Assembly (NCBI GenBank): GCA_009760855.2
Contig: WPIO01000044.1
Span: 372,001 to 436,000 of the forward strand
DNA: 64,000 nucleotides
Direction of reading: 5' to 3'
Origin: Cristatella mucedo
Taxonomy: Eukaryota > Bryozoa > Phylactolaemata > Cristatellidae
A model generated the notes under the pieces. The model worked only from the letters and a program-made list of their open reading frames with translations, was not told where the DNA came from and did no database searches. Positions within the stretch are counted from its first letter, which is position 1. Every line of letters begins with the position of its first letter. Below are positions 23,965 to 64,000 of the stretch, piece after piece. Position numbers and translations under genes: made by a program.

Positions 23965-24121
23965 AAGCTTATTTAACAACCTCGTTTGTATAACGGCAGA
24001 AGAGCCTTAGCGGCTATCACCACCGCTTGCAGTTGGCAATCAAGAATCGCCCGCTGCAGGATTCGAGCCCACGACCTCGGTCATTAAGAGCGAGCACCTT
24101 ACCTCCTGGGTTATCGCGGTC
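23965..24121 (-). mobile_element. tRNA-derived SINE (family 1)
   Basis: On the minus strand: GATAACCCAGGAGGTAAGG, B box GTGGGCTCGAATCCTG, the body and the tail GAGGTTGTTAAATAAGC. It lies next to a (TA)n tract. Confidence 0.83.
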
Positions 24122-25141
24122 CGTTCACGAACTCACGTAGAAATGGCGTGATTATTATAGAATATCCAGATAAAGAACCACGGAGTAACAAAGCAACATA
24201 CAGTACTTTCCAGTTCACGGTAGCTTTAAGAAGTTACCGCTACGTCACCGCCCCGTCGCCGCCGTCGCCGTCGCCCCCGCCCCCGCCCCGAACATTTCGG
24301 CCTTGCGTTTAGCGAACGCGCATAGTACGCTTCGCTTGGGACGCTTCTGCGTCCATTCGTACAGCTTCTCAGCGGACTGCTGCTAGATGACAAACTTACT
24401 TCTGCAGGGGGCATCTTGTTCTGGGAGGTGCGACGCATGAAGGAATGCACGCATATGCAAGAAATGCCCGACTGGCATCCGGACGCTGCGCAACGACTTC
24501 CAGCTGACGGGAAGAAGGTGCTGCGCGCTTAAACGCATCCAGCGCGGCCCAACGCAGGCGAGCGCTCTCCGCGCCAGACCGGGTTGCGCCTTCTTGCAAT
24601 TAGCGCGGCGCATCCTGCGAGATGCGGCGCGCCCTGCAGACGGAGCGGCCGCTGTTCGCTCCTGCGCCGCTAGCGCGCTCGGAGCTGCCGAACGGCGGCT
24701 GCGGCTGCGGTGGCGCAAGGCGCGCGCAGCTGTGGCTCGGGGTCAGGAGCGCGGCGCTCCCACTTACCCCACCCCTTACGCCGCAGTACGCAAGACCCAG
24801 CGGGGAGCAGAGAAGCGGCAACGGTTTGGATGCTAGTGACTTTACTAGAACTCATTAAAACAGAAAGTGCCGACCGTCTTCCTGCTCGCGATGGCAAGAA
24901 TGATCACTCCGAAGGGAAACGTAGCGGGATTTCGGGTCGGGGTCAAACAAAGATCATTCTGGCTAAAGGACCGGCTCGGCGCGAGAACAGCAAAAGGAAT
25001 CCCGCATAAAAAATCTATCAATTGACTTTTCTAGAGAGGCCCTGTAGACTTTGCGAAGAGCTCGGCGCTTGCAATCAGTCCTAAAGTTCTCTAACAACGC
25101 AACCGCAGTCCACTCGCAGCACCCGATCGCTATCTTGCTGG

Positions 25142-25232
25142 GCCGCGATAGCCCGGGAGGTTGGGTGTTCGCTCGTCACGACCGAGGTCGTGGGTTCGGA
25201 TACTGCTGCGGGTGATTCTTTATTGTCAACTG
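25142..25232 (+). mobile_element. tRNA-derived SINE (family 1), 3'-truncated
   Basis: GATAGCCCGGGAGGTTGGG (A-box region) and GTGGGTTCGGATACTG (B-box region) are followed by GATTCTTTATTGTCAACTGC, then similarity ends. Confidence 0.75.
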
Positions 25233-26035
25233 CACAGACACAGAAAAAGAGAGAGAAAGAGTAATCGGGGAAAACGGAAGAGCCAAAGGCCAGTGCGACT
25301 GGCTGCGAGAAGTGCGTGCGACTGGCCGACGGAGCTGATAGAAAAGTTGAAGAAGAGAGCCTCGCTCGTCTCTAGCAGCCGCCGACGAGCCCGCGCCCGC
25401 ACGAGAGTGCGACTAGTCGCGTGCAGAAGCGCTCGCAGCGTCTGTTCAGCGATGCCATGAATAGCAGCCAGGCCAGCTGGGTCAGCTCCCGTCTGACTTG
25501 GCGCTCAAGCCGGCAAGGGTGCTGAGACGACGCTGAGGCGCCGAGTCGTCCGCGCGTCCTCCACCGCGAGTAGCTTGTGGTAGAACTGCAGCCACGTGAC
25601 CGGACGCTGCTGGAAACAGAGCTTAAGAGGGCGACTCGCGCCGGCGGCGACGCACGCCAGCAGGTACGCAGACGATATCCGGCGTCCATTAATCGCGGCA
25701 GTAACTGCACACAGACCCGACCTGACGGACGCGTTCACTCTAAGCGCCCGTAGGAGACCACATGTCGCGGTCAAAGTTCAGGCGGCCGCTCCTCTGACTG
25801 AGCTCTCCCGTCGTCGCGCTCTGGGAGCGGTACACAGCTGTGCTCGAACGAAATCGTTCAAGCCCGAGCCCGCTCTCGACGCCGATAATCCAGCCTAGCC
25901 GATGCTGGAGCGATGCCGTACGATCGCGCGAAGACGCGCTACGGCGGCGTGGGGCTCGCCCGCCGTTCTGCCGGTAGAGCCATTTCGCGATTCGACGCCA
26001 TTTCCTCGGCTTCAGCGTCGACCACCGTCCCAAGC

Positions 26036-26195
26036 TGATTTAGCAGCCTCGTTTACGTAGATAGCGGCAGACGAGCCATAACGGCTGTCGCCGCCTCCGC
26101 TCGCAGTGGGCAATAAAGAATCGCCCACTGCGGGACTCGAACCCACGTCCCGGGTCGTGAAGAGCGAGCACCTTAACCCGGTGTCTGACCTTACG
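26036..26195 (-). mobile_element. tRNA-derived SINE (family 1)
   Basis: On the minus strand: ACACCGGGTTAAGGTGC, B box GGGTTCGAGTCCCG, CGATTCTTTATTGCCCACTG, and the tail GAGGCTGCTAAATCAGC. It sits in a CpG-rich block. Confidence 0.83.
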
Positions 26196-26854
26196 AGCGG
26201 CGCCATTTCCAGGCTGTACTGTATGCTCAAACTCGATAGTGTCGTGTCGCCGCCGCCCCGAGCGACGGACCCGGCCTGCGGCAGCCGGCAGGTCCGTTGC
26301 CGAACGCCGGCGCCGACAGTCGGTCTCCGGTCGGCCGATAGGCAGCGCCGACGCCTCGTCGTTCCGAGCGGAGTAGCGCGCGCAGGCTATGATTATGGCT
26401 ATCAATGATGTGTTATTATTATCCATGATTATCTTATTATCACTACGGCTATCCTGCTGATTATCAAGATTATCCCCAGCTTCTGGTAGCGCTGGGAAGT
26501 GGGACGCTCGGCTGCGTCGCAACCTCGTCGCGCGTTGCGCTCGCGGCTGCCGACGAGCGAACAGTCCAAGACGCGGGGTCGCGTTCAGCGAGCGTCAATC
26601 TACTGACGCCGAGCTTGCGCCACCGAAGCAGCCTCGCACAGCCGCCGGCGTCCACTCGCCAGCTCCTAATAGGCACTTCGCGGCGCTACACGGCGCTCCG
26701 TCCTGCTGGAGAGCTGGGGTTGCCGCTGGCGCGAAATAATCGCTTCGCTCGACGTAGCCGACGGTGCGCCGGCCTTGGCTTGGCGGAGCGCTGAGCTATG
26801 CGAGAGCGGACCGGCTTCGGCGTCACGTTTTGCTCGCTCGACGAGTCTCGGCGA

Positions 26855-26990
26855 TTCTGCTGTGCCGGGGTTTGGCCCAGGGGTAGGTGCGAGCCCACGA
26901 CCTTGGTCGCGCGCTCGATCCCGGCGGCGTACGTTAAGCGCCTGGATAGAGATCGGGTTCTCTCGGCACGCTACTCGAACGAAGCGTTTC
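26855..26990 (+). mobile_element. SINE family 2 copy
   Basis: A-box-like TTTGGCCCAGGGGTAGGTG, B-box-like GCGCTCGATCCCGG, then AAGCGCCTGGATAGAGATCG and GGTTCTCTCGGCACGCTA, the L2-type tail. Confidence 0.72.
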
Positions 26991-28887
26991 TTTCATAGAG
27001 CGACCGAGTTTACCGCACCGACGCTTCGCCCGAGCATCGGCGCGAAGCTGGCCGCACGCGGTCCTCGAGCGAACGCGCGCCTCCCGCCCACGTCGGGCAC
27101 TGGCCAGTTGCGTCGCGCACCCGGCATCCGGCGCCCCTGATCGGAAACAACGACCTTCTGCCATCGCCGCTACGAGTCGAACTCAAGGCTCGCGGAATCG
27201 TCCAGGTGCGGGTAGCGTACGGGGCAGCTCCCAAAACCAGCGCGCCGCGTTGTCGCAGGTCGGTTTGCCGCGCGTCGAGTCTCGACGCTCGACGTTGCGC
27301 AGGTCTTTGTGACTGCTTGCGTCTCGGGGGACGGGACGGGGTGGAGAGGAAGGCGCGCGCGTAGCAGACGACGCGACGCCGACGCCGGCTATCAACAAGC
27401 GCTTCGCAGAGCGGCTGGGTCGCGTTTTCATCATCGCGCGGCCGGCTCTAAAGATCCCGATCGAAATGGCCGCCTCGAGAATTGGGCCGTCAAGCTTCGG
27501 CGCTGCTCCAACAGGCCTGCAGGGGGGCTCGCGACCGCAGCGCGCCGCTAGAGGCGCGTCTCCCATTGCGCGTCCGCTATCCCGCCGTCCGCCGCGGTTT
27601 GCATTCACCACCTGCTGCGGCTGCTGCGAGCGTGTCGCTCCGTAGCGCCGCAGGTCCGGCACATTCGACAACCCGCAATCGCGAAGTCTGGGACCGGCCG
27701 CTACAATGCGACTCGCCGCATCTGGAGGCGCCCCGATCCCTCGAAATGGAGCGCTCCAAGCGGCGCCGAACCGGCGGCTAAACGCTGCAGGCGCAAGCCG
27801 AAACGGTGCGGCCGCCTGCGGCTCCCTCGCCGACACTCGACACGGCGAGGTTCGCTAGCGGTGGCGGGGCTCGAAGGGGCGGCGAGGGGCGGCAATGGGG
27901 CTAGGGGTCGCGCTGTGCCTGCGATAGCGCTGACGGCGACAGCGGGAGCCATTTTAAATGGCGGTACGATCGCGGCGGCGGTGGCGGCGACGCGGGCGCG
28001 GTGCAGCCGGGTGAGGCGAGCCGAGACCGACGGCGCTACGGCGGCGGAGGCAGCGGCGTCGCAGGCTAGCCGCTCATTGAGACAGATGCATTGATGGTTC
28101 GCGTTGCCAGGAGATGTTCCTGCTGTTTGTTTGAGATGCTTTGAAGCGTTCTTAGCGCTTGGCGTCCGCGCTCGCATCTGCGCCATTTCCAGTCGCCGTC
28201 TCCCGGGCCAGCGAAACGCGAACCGGGAAGGCTCGGGAGAAAGCAGGCGAAGTCACTGTCACTAGGCTCGCCGACGCCCGCACGACAAACAACGCGGCCA
28301 CCGCCCGCTAAAGGCATCTGCTACGTTACTGCGTTCACCGAACGCTAATGTCGTCTTTAGTTGTGCCTGACGAAGTGTGCACGCGTGAGGGGGTGGGCAA
28401 AGCGCAGCGGTGGGTCTGCCTTCGTAGGCGCAGTCGGGATTAGGCCAAGGACGGGACCAGAGCTTGACCTCTCCTGAAGCAACCGGTCATTGGAAGGTGA
28501 AGATGTGAGTTGGGCGGCCAAGCTGGCCCTTTCCGGTCGGTCAAAAAGGGCCATGGCCGAACGACCCCTTCCCTACGCCAGTGTCTGTCTCATTCCGACT
28601 TTCTGTTGGCACCCACGAATGATAGTCCAAGCGATGCGCGACTGTGGCGCACCCGCATCCCCGTCCGGAAGGGATTTTTTCGGTCGCAGAAAGGAGCCGA
28701 GCTGGGAAAGGTAGAGCGTTTGGCCCTCTCCTTGGATTAATCCTCGATACGTCTCCGGATGATAGATGTTCGACTGGAGTGTGATGGTGACCTCGACGGC
28801 CGCGACTGGCTGACCACCCCGTTTGGTTTTCACCGCGCCCGAGCTCGAACAAATTCGCTCTTGCGAGGAACCCGGGGGCGGATTGAT

Positions 28888-30405
28888 AGTAATAATAATA
28901 ATACATTTATATAGCGTCCTCAGAGAACTTAATCTCTTCCTAAGCACTTTACAGTGCTGTAAAAAACGCACAATCAAAGGATTAGTGGTAGCATTCGCAT
29001 TGTCATCTAGCATAACATTTTTAGATGTGACTTGCACAGGGTTGACATATAGATATAGTTAGTAGCAGCTGGCATAGCGTCAGCGCTCATGAGCACACAA
29101 AGGACAAACCACAAGGACCTACGAAAAGCAGTAACAAACAAATGTGTTTAAAGATTCTTTTTAAATGTCGACATGTCAGGGGATGTCGTGACATCAGTCG
29201 GGAGTGAGTTCCGGGCATTGGGAGCATACGAACTAAAGGCACGGTTTCCAAAAGATTTGAGGTTCGTACGAGGTATAAGTCAGCCAGTTGAGTCAGAACA
29301 GCGGATGGTACGATGCATGGCCTGGTCGGGAGCAGTTCTGTTAGGTAATCTGGAGCCAGAGAATGAAGAGACCTAAACTAAGTGACAGAACTTTGAAGTC
29401 GATACGCCGCTTGATTGGGGGCCTGTGAAGGTCGGCGAGAAGTGGTGTGATGTGGTGACTGCGACGCTCACGACAGACGAGCCTAACTGCAGAGTTTTTC
29501 ACCACCGGTAAGTTCCTGATTGCACAGGCTGGTTGACCAGCAAGCAGCGAGTTACAGAAGTCGAGATGGGATGTCACAAATGCATGGGCCAACTTAGATG
29601 TGGTATCCCTATCTAAGCAAGCCCGAATTTTTGACAATGCTATGCAGCTGAAAGTAGGCTTCTCACGTGACTGTGGAGCTTATGTGATTGTCTAATAAAA
29701 GGTCACTTTGGAGCAGGACACCTAGATTACGTGCAGATTCAACAGGAGATATGCTGGCGGAGCCGATTTTGAGAGTTAGGTTTTCCAATTTCTGAATCAC
29801 TTGGTTTGCCCGTAACTAGTAAGTTGGTTTTATAGTAATTTAATTTGAGAAAGTTTGCTACCGTCCATGTGCGGATGTCAGCAGTACATGCAGCAAGAGT
29901 GTACAGAGAATTCGACGTGCTCAAGGTCCGGGAGGAATCAAAGCAAAGGTACAACTGAGTGTTATTTGCATAGAAGTGAAGGTCTATATTGTGCTTTGCA
30001 ATCGCATCGGCAAGAGGGAGAGTCTAAACTGTGAACAGAACAGAACAAATCCGAGCAAAAAGCCCTTAGGTAGCCCATACTTCAGCGGTTCTTCGGATTA
30101 TAGTATTAATAATAATAATACATTTGTATAGCGCCACCAGAGAGCTGAATCTCTCACTAGGCACTTTACATATGCTGCATATAAAGAATTACCAAATATT
30201 TGGTGGTCATATCCGCAAGCAGCAGGCACGAGCAAGTAAGCAGGTATGCGAACACGAAATGACCTGTCAGGTCACATGAATACTCTTGGAGTGTCCACTG
30301 AGATAGGATCTGAATCATTACAGTGCAGTGCGAGTGACGCCCAAGCGAGATGAGAGATGCTCAAGAAGGACTTGGTGATCAAAGATCGCGAGAATCATCA
30401 CATCA
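28888..30405 (-). mobile_element. L2-type LINE fragment A5 with a nested L2 3' end
   Basis: A diverged minus-strand copy from (ATT)n at 28888 up to the DLSAAFD-proximal region near 30405. It keeps the [17 protein letters not shown] block but has many frameshifts. Homology is interrupted at about 30104-30290 by a second short L2 3' end with its own (ATT)n, after which the older copy resumes. Confidence 0.8.
30104..30290 (-). mobile_element. Short L2-type 3' end nested in A5
   Basis: An (ATT)n run and the AGAGATTCAGCTCTC-like 3' hairpin (both on the minus strand) mark a 3'-only copy. The A5 sequence on both sides is collinear with other copies, so this insertion is younger than A5. Confidence 0.65.
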
Positions 30406-30497
30406 GAAAGATGCAGTGGCGGCCCGCCAGCCGCGCCTAAGCTGGACAGGAGTGGGCGATTCGCGGTGCTGTCCTTGACCTTCCATGCTCTCAACAT

Positions 30498-31659
30498 TTA
30501 TAATAATAATAATAATAATAATATTGCACTTGATAAAGCGCCCTCAGAGAACTTAATCTCTTTCTAGGCGCTTTACATTTGCTGCAAAGTGATACGCAAT
30601 AGAATAGTAAGTAAAATCATGCTTGAAAAACAAACAAAATGAATAACATGGTTAGGGGTTACATGCACTGGGTCAGCATGCAAATGTGGTTAGTGGCAGC
30701 ATGAACAGTGTCAGCACGCATAAGCACATCGAGGACGAATCACAAGGACCCACTAAATGCTGTCCTAAATAGGTATGTTTTTAAGTTTCTTTTAAATGTG
30801 GTCAGGTCATGGGATGTTCTGATGCAGGTCGGGAGGGAGTTCCAGGCTGTGGGAGCATACGAGCTAAATGCACGGTCTCCAAAGGATTTAAGGTTTGTAC
30901 GAGGTATTTCTAGACTGTTGGATTCCGAAAAGCGAGTGGTACGATGCTTTGCCTGATGGGGTAGTATATCTGAAAGATAGGCTGGAGCCATAGAATGAAG
31001 AGACCTAAAAGTGAGCGACAAAACCTTGAAGTCAATCCGTTGCTTGACTGGTAACCAGTGCAGGTCGGCGAGAAGTGGAGTAATGTGGCAACTGCGACGC
31101 TCACGACAGACAAGCCTAGCTGCAGAGTTTTTGCACCAGCTGCAATCGCCTGATCGCACATGCTGGTAGGCCAGTAAGCAGTGAGTTGCAGAAGTCGAGA
31201 CGAGATGTCACGAATGCATGGACCAACTTGGACGTGGTATCCTTATCTAAACAAGCCCTAATTTTAGCAATGTTATGAAGCTGAAAATAGGCTGATTTGA
31301 CTGTGGAGCTGACGTGGTCGTCTAACGAGAGGTCGCTTTGGAATATGACACCTAGATTTCGAGCTGATGCAACTGGAGATATGCTGGCAGAGCCAATTTT
31401 GAAAGTCAGCCTTTCCAATTTCTGAATAACACTAGGTTTGCCCATAACTAGTAAGTTAGTTTTATCATCGTTTAGTTTTAGAAAATTTGCTGCCATCCAT
31501 GATCGGATGTCATCAATGCATGCAGCAAGTGAGTTGAGAGAATTTGAGGTGCTCGAAGGCTGGGAGGGATCAAAGCAAAGGTACAACTGAGTGTCATCCG
31601 CATAGAAGTGAAAGCCTAGATTGTGCTTGGCAATCACATCAGCGAGAGGGAGAGTATAA
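30498..31659 (-). mobile_element. L2-type LINE fragment A6 (young, nearly open RT)
   Basis: The minus-strand frame from 31637 is open through FHFYADDTQLYLCFD, LLVMGKPSVIQKLERL and [15 protein letters not shown]. It then shifts at a run of five T (about 31115-31120; other copies have four) and continues open to the end of the ORF at 30740. Over its 3' 530 bases I saw one difference from copy A9 at 40.6 kb. It is 5'-truncated. Confidence 0.9.
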
Positions 31660-31738
31660 ACAATAATAATAATAATACACCTGATAAAGCGCCCTCAGAG
31701 AACTCAATCTCTGTCTAGGCGCTTTACATTGCGGGAAA
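31660..31738 (-). mobile_element. L2-type 3' end, short copy
   Basis: (ATT)n plus the conserved AAGCGCC...GAGAACTCAATCTC 3' end, directly abutting the 5'-truncated end of A6. Confidence 0.75.
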
Positions 31739-31789
31739 TTCATTTTTAACCTTGCTTATGGTTAAATGCTAACCGCTGGTGTCCTTCAC

Positions 31790-33221
31790 CTACACCTCCG
31801 CACGCATTAGCCTACCGGCATGCGCGCGAGTGAGGAGTTGACCGTACGACAAATTGGCTGGAGAGGGTGCGCTTGACGTCTTCCAAGCCTCTAAGCGACG
31901 CAGACCGGCCGCGCTGCACCGCCTGGCCCGGTCGTCGTCGTCGACAGCCGCCGCCGCCGCACTGATGTGCGCTGGCAGCTCGCACCGCCGCCGCCGCCGC
32001 CGCCGCTGCTGCTGTCGCTGCTCGCAAGCGGTGCAGCCTCGGCCCTGACCTTCGGAGCCCATCGCGGGGCGTCAGCGAGCGGCGCTCGTACGCAGCGACG
32101 GAGGGGGTGGGGCTGCATACGCCCGTGTCAGCGAGTTGTTTCTCTTTATCTCAACACGACTCTGAAGTAACGGCTCCCTAGATTGAGACCGCAGCTGGCG
32201 CCGGACCCGCCGCCGCCACTCTGCCCGAGAGCAGCGGCGCGCCACAACAAGCGCCCGCAAAAAGCTGGAGGTGGCTGCGGCCGCCGAAAGGAGGCGGGTG
32301 AAAGTGAGCTCTCGGCGGTAACCCGGTGCCGTTCGTTCGACTCGGAGCCGCGGGAGTCGGGGTGACCGCACGTGACGGATTCTAAGGCCTCGAGCCGCCG
32401 TCTGCACGCGCTTTCGGTTCTCGCGAGCGCCGCCGGTCGGCACAGCCCGCTTGAATCCGCCTCTGAGCGCCTGCAGGCCGCTGTGAGCTGACGGATACGT
32501 ACGATCGGACGGGCTAAAGAAAATGCAGCCCCATCGCATATGTCTGCCACCGCGTCGCTGCCTGCTCTCGTCCGCAAATGAGCAATACCAATTACTTATT
32601 ACCACCCGCGCCGCTGCCGCCCCAGCAGCGCCGCTTGCCTGTCGGCAACCTGTTCGCTGAGTAGAGCGTTGAAAGGCAACGCTGCGGTTGCCGTAAAGCT
32701 GGGGAGCCCTTTGCCGACGCCAATGCAGCCGCAGAACGCGGCGTACGAAAATAACTTCTTTACTCGGCAGCGATTCGAGCGCCGCTGCGCTGCCACGCCC
32801 TGCCCCGGCGCAGCGTTGGGCGGAGCAGACAGATGGCTACCCGGTGCACGGCGGTGGGCATAGGCGACGGCTGCGGCGCGGCGGCGGCTGCGGCGCGGCG
32901 GCGGAGGCGGCGGCGGGTGGGTGGGTGGGTTAGGGCGGGCTTATAGGGGCCCGTCGCGCGTCTCGAGCTAACTTCACGGGCCATCTCATCGGTTACAACT
33001 ACCTGGCGTTGCCCACGTGTTTACGTAACCCTCCTAGCCTTGCTGCGTAGAATCCCCTGTGTCCTTTAAATAAACACGGCGTCCTAAATTGTAACAATGA
33101 ACCCCGGCCGGTTCGGCCCGGCTCGGCGGACGCCAGTGCGCTTGCGCCGGCCGAAGGCTTAACGGACAGTGGCATTGACACCGGTCCGGGCGGCGTCTAT
33201 TGAGCCAGCTTCCGCGGAGCG
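31790..33221 (+). promoter_or_regulatory. CpG-rich block, likely PRDM3/16 promoter and 5' UTR
   Basis: This GC- and CpG-rich segment abuts the start codon at 33222. It contains GGC-repeat and GGGTGGGTGGG runs, and a TATA-like CTTATAGG near 32940 about 280 bases upstream of the ATG. No transposon similarity was seen apart from the L2 3' piece ending near 31738. Calling it a promoter is inference from position and composition. Confidence 0.45.
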
Positions 33222-62634
<29,413 letters not shown>

Positions 62635-63581
62635 ATTTCGGCCCCGAAAAAAGGTTCCGCGGTTCACGAACGAATGCACGACTGTCCGTCGACAGCCGAT
62701 GCAGTGGCTGACCTCGAGCACTGGTGCCGAGGCGCACGGCCGCTCGGCCGCCGACTCGAAATCGAATTCGTGCGGCGTTCGCAACGTCGCGGACGAGCTC
62801 TGGCTATGCAAGCGTGCGTATGCGGTGTTCCGCCGCCAGGGCTGCGGGAGCCGACGGCCGTCCAATACGTCGCCGCCGCTGAGTATTTAATCTGACTTTC
62901 TGTTCGCGAATAGGCGTCGGAGGCTCCTACCGGCCATTCGCGAGCGAAATGCTCACGCCTCTTTGCCCGTAACGCGGCGGACCCCCCCCCCCTGCTGCGC
63001 CGTCTCCTTGGACGGCACCGTCGTTCAAGCTGGCAGGCGGCGCCGCAGTTTCGGGGTGGTCTGTCTGGAGCGGCCGAGGGCGCACCGCCGCTCCAACAGG
63101 GCGCGAAGTTTGGCCGCTCGCTCGCTTGTCGGCGGAGGGGCGATTACCTCTTACGAAACGTGCCTCGAAACCAGCACGCTTCGTGGATTGCTTTGCCGCT
63201 GTGCACCAGAATGTCGCATCAGTGGAAGGAGATCCCTCTAAGGAAGGCTAAAATGTCGATAGCTTTACTCGGACACTTCCGAAATGATAAGATGAGAGCT
63301 GGTGCGTCTCGACAATCGTAAGGGATCACTTTCGAGTTCCTAAAGCTAATGTGATTGGCAAGGAGCAGTTTACAGTTTATGCGCAGTATTGCGGTTGTCC
63401 ATTCGTTCAGAGTCAAAGGTAGTAGCAGGCAGCAGTCGAACTAATTTCTGTCCAAGTGATACTCAAGTGGCAAGAACGGTCGGCCGCGGCTTTCCTCGTA
63501 AACGTATGATACGTGTTACTCGCCTGCTGAAGGGTGTGCACTTACTATTTGTTATTCTTCGAGACATTATTTATGCTAAAT

Positions 63582-63584
<3 letters not shown>

Positions 63585-63652
<68 letters not shown>
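63585..63652 (+). repeat. (TA)n(TG)n microsatellite
   Basis: A TA run followed directly by TG and CG dinucleotides, downstream of the PRDM3/16 stop. Confidence 0.93.
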
Positions 63653-63655
<3 letters not shown>

Positions 63656-63874
63656 AAAGTGTATACCTGCATGCGTTAATAGCTTAAATAAGTACAGAAA
63701 CAATTGAAGTAGATTGTTTCAGTCGCAATTAGCGCAGCTCTCTTTCCGTCTGGAGCGAAAGGTAAGCACGCGGCCCCTAAGGCAGAGCGGTGGTCGTCTG
63801 GAATTTCAAGCGAGTGAAGTTTCGAGAGCCCACGTGCCGCACACAGAGAGACAGCGGCTACGAACTAAGCGATT

Positions 63875-63915
63875 GCCTCTCACTCGAGGAGCTGTCAGCT
63901 CCTCGAGCGAGAGGC
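63875..63915. repeat. 20-bp inverted repeat with 1-nt centre
   Basis: The left arm GCCTCTCACTCGAGGAGCTG and the right arm CAGCTCCTCGAGCGAGAGGC pair with a single mismatch. Confidence 0.9.
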
Positions 63916-64000
63916 ACGAGCCTGCCGTGAACAGACGCCGATTATCGTCGTTATTTTAACTGCCCGTCAGAGGTGGCCATTTCAGTTAAAGATGTGATGC

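Larger units (their letters stand above)
24230..28560. other. Extended CpG-rich region with embedded SINEs
   Basis: GC-rich DNA containing the SINE copies at 25142, 26036 and 26855. Overlapping Arg/Ala/Pro-rich open frames occur on both strands without any family motif, so none is called. It ends about 5 kb upstream of PRDM3/16 exon 1 and might hold distal regulatory DNA (inference). Confidence 0.35.
62635..63998 (+). other. Sequence 3' of the PRDM3/16 stop codon
   Basis: This is presumably 3' UTR and then intergenic DNA. I saw no clear AATAAA or ATTAAA signal, so the transcript end is undefined. It contains a poly-C run near 62985, a (TA)n(TG)n microsatellite at 63585 and a 41-nt palindrome at 63875. 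Confidence 0.4.

Noticed and set aside
27183-27836. Minus-strand 217-codon frame
   Set aside because: Low-complexity GC-driven frame with no family motif; other phases of the same DNA are also open.

Overview
This window is nuclear DNA from an animal, probably an invertebrate. It has spliced C2H2 zinc-finger exons with GT-AG introns, many LINE and SINE fragments, and long dinucleotide microsatellites, and nothing looks bacterial. I cannot name the phylum. The base composition is a mosaic: CpG-rich, very GC-rich blocks (about 14.5-15.1, 19.5-21.9, 24.2-28.6, 31.8-33.9 and 36.2-38.7 kb, and the exons from 56 kb onward) alternate with AT-rich, repeat-dense DNA.

The one host gene I can support is a plus-strand orthologue of the PRDM3 (MECOM/MDS1-EVI1) / PRDM16 / Drosophila hamlet transcription factor family. 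It can be assembled from ten coding exons between 33222 and 62634. The first exon holds only 37 coding bases (start MRSKAKARR, then a GTAAGT donor) and lies in a CpG-rich block 17.5 kb upstream of the rest. All nine junctions agree in phase and the model sums to 3027 nt (1008 aa plus stop). The protein has an N-terminal PR/SET domain (about aa 48-166), five recognisable zinc fingers in the first cluster (aa 273-407), a CtBP-binding PLDLS motif (aa 614-618), a second cluster of three fingers (aa 821-898), and an acidic tail carrying the conserved YFxEIxNFI block.

From 1 to 33 kb, and through intron 1 of this gene (33259-50761), almost everything recognisable is mobile or repetitive. There is a family of 5'-truncated L2-type LINE copies ending in (ATT)n, a second CR1/L2-type LINE ending in (ACATT)n, three pieces of an R2-like LINE with a restriction-like endonuclease domain, and two tRNA-derived SINE families. 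One SINE family shares its 3' tail with the L2-type LINE. At 4.66-9.94 kb there is a composite of about 165-185 bp satellite units in two opposite-facing blocks, flanked by inverted arrays of a short GC-rich motif and later invaded by LINE and SINE copies. Intron 2 carries a 179 bp hAT-type MITE with a perfect 8 bp target-site duplication.

How the parts relate: L2-type RT products probably mobilised the SINE that copies their 3' end. The 31.8-33.3 kb CpG-rich block is the likely promoter region of the PRDM gene, and its large introns are where the repeats have accumulated. I found no second host gene, no true tRNA or rRNA gene and no CRISPR array.
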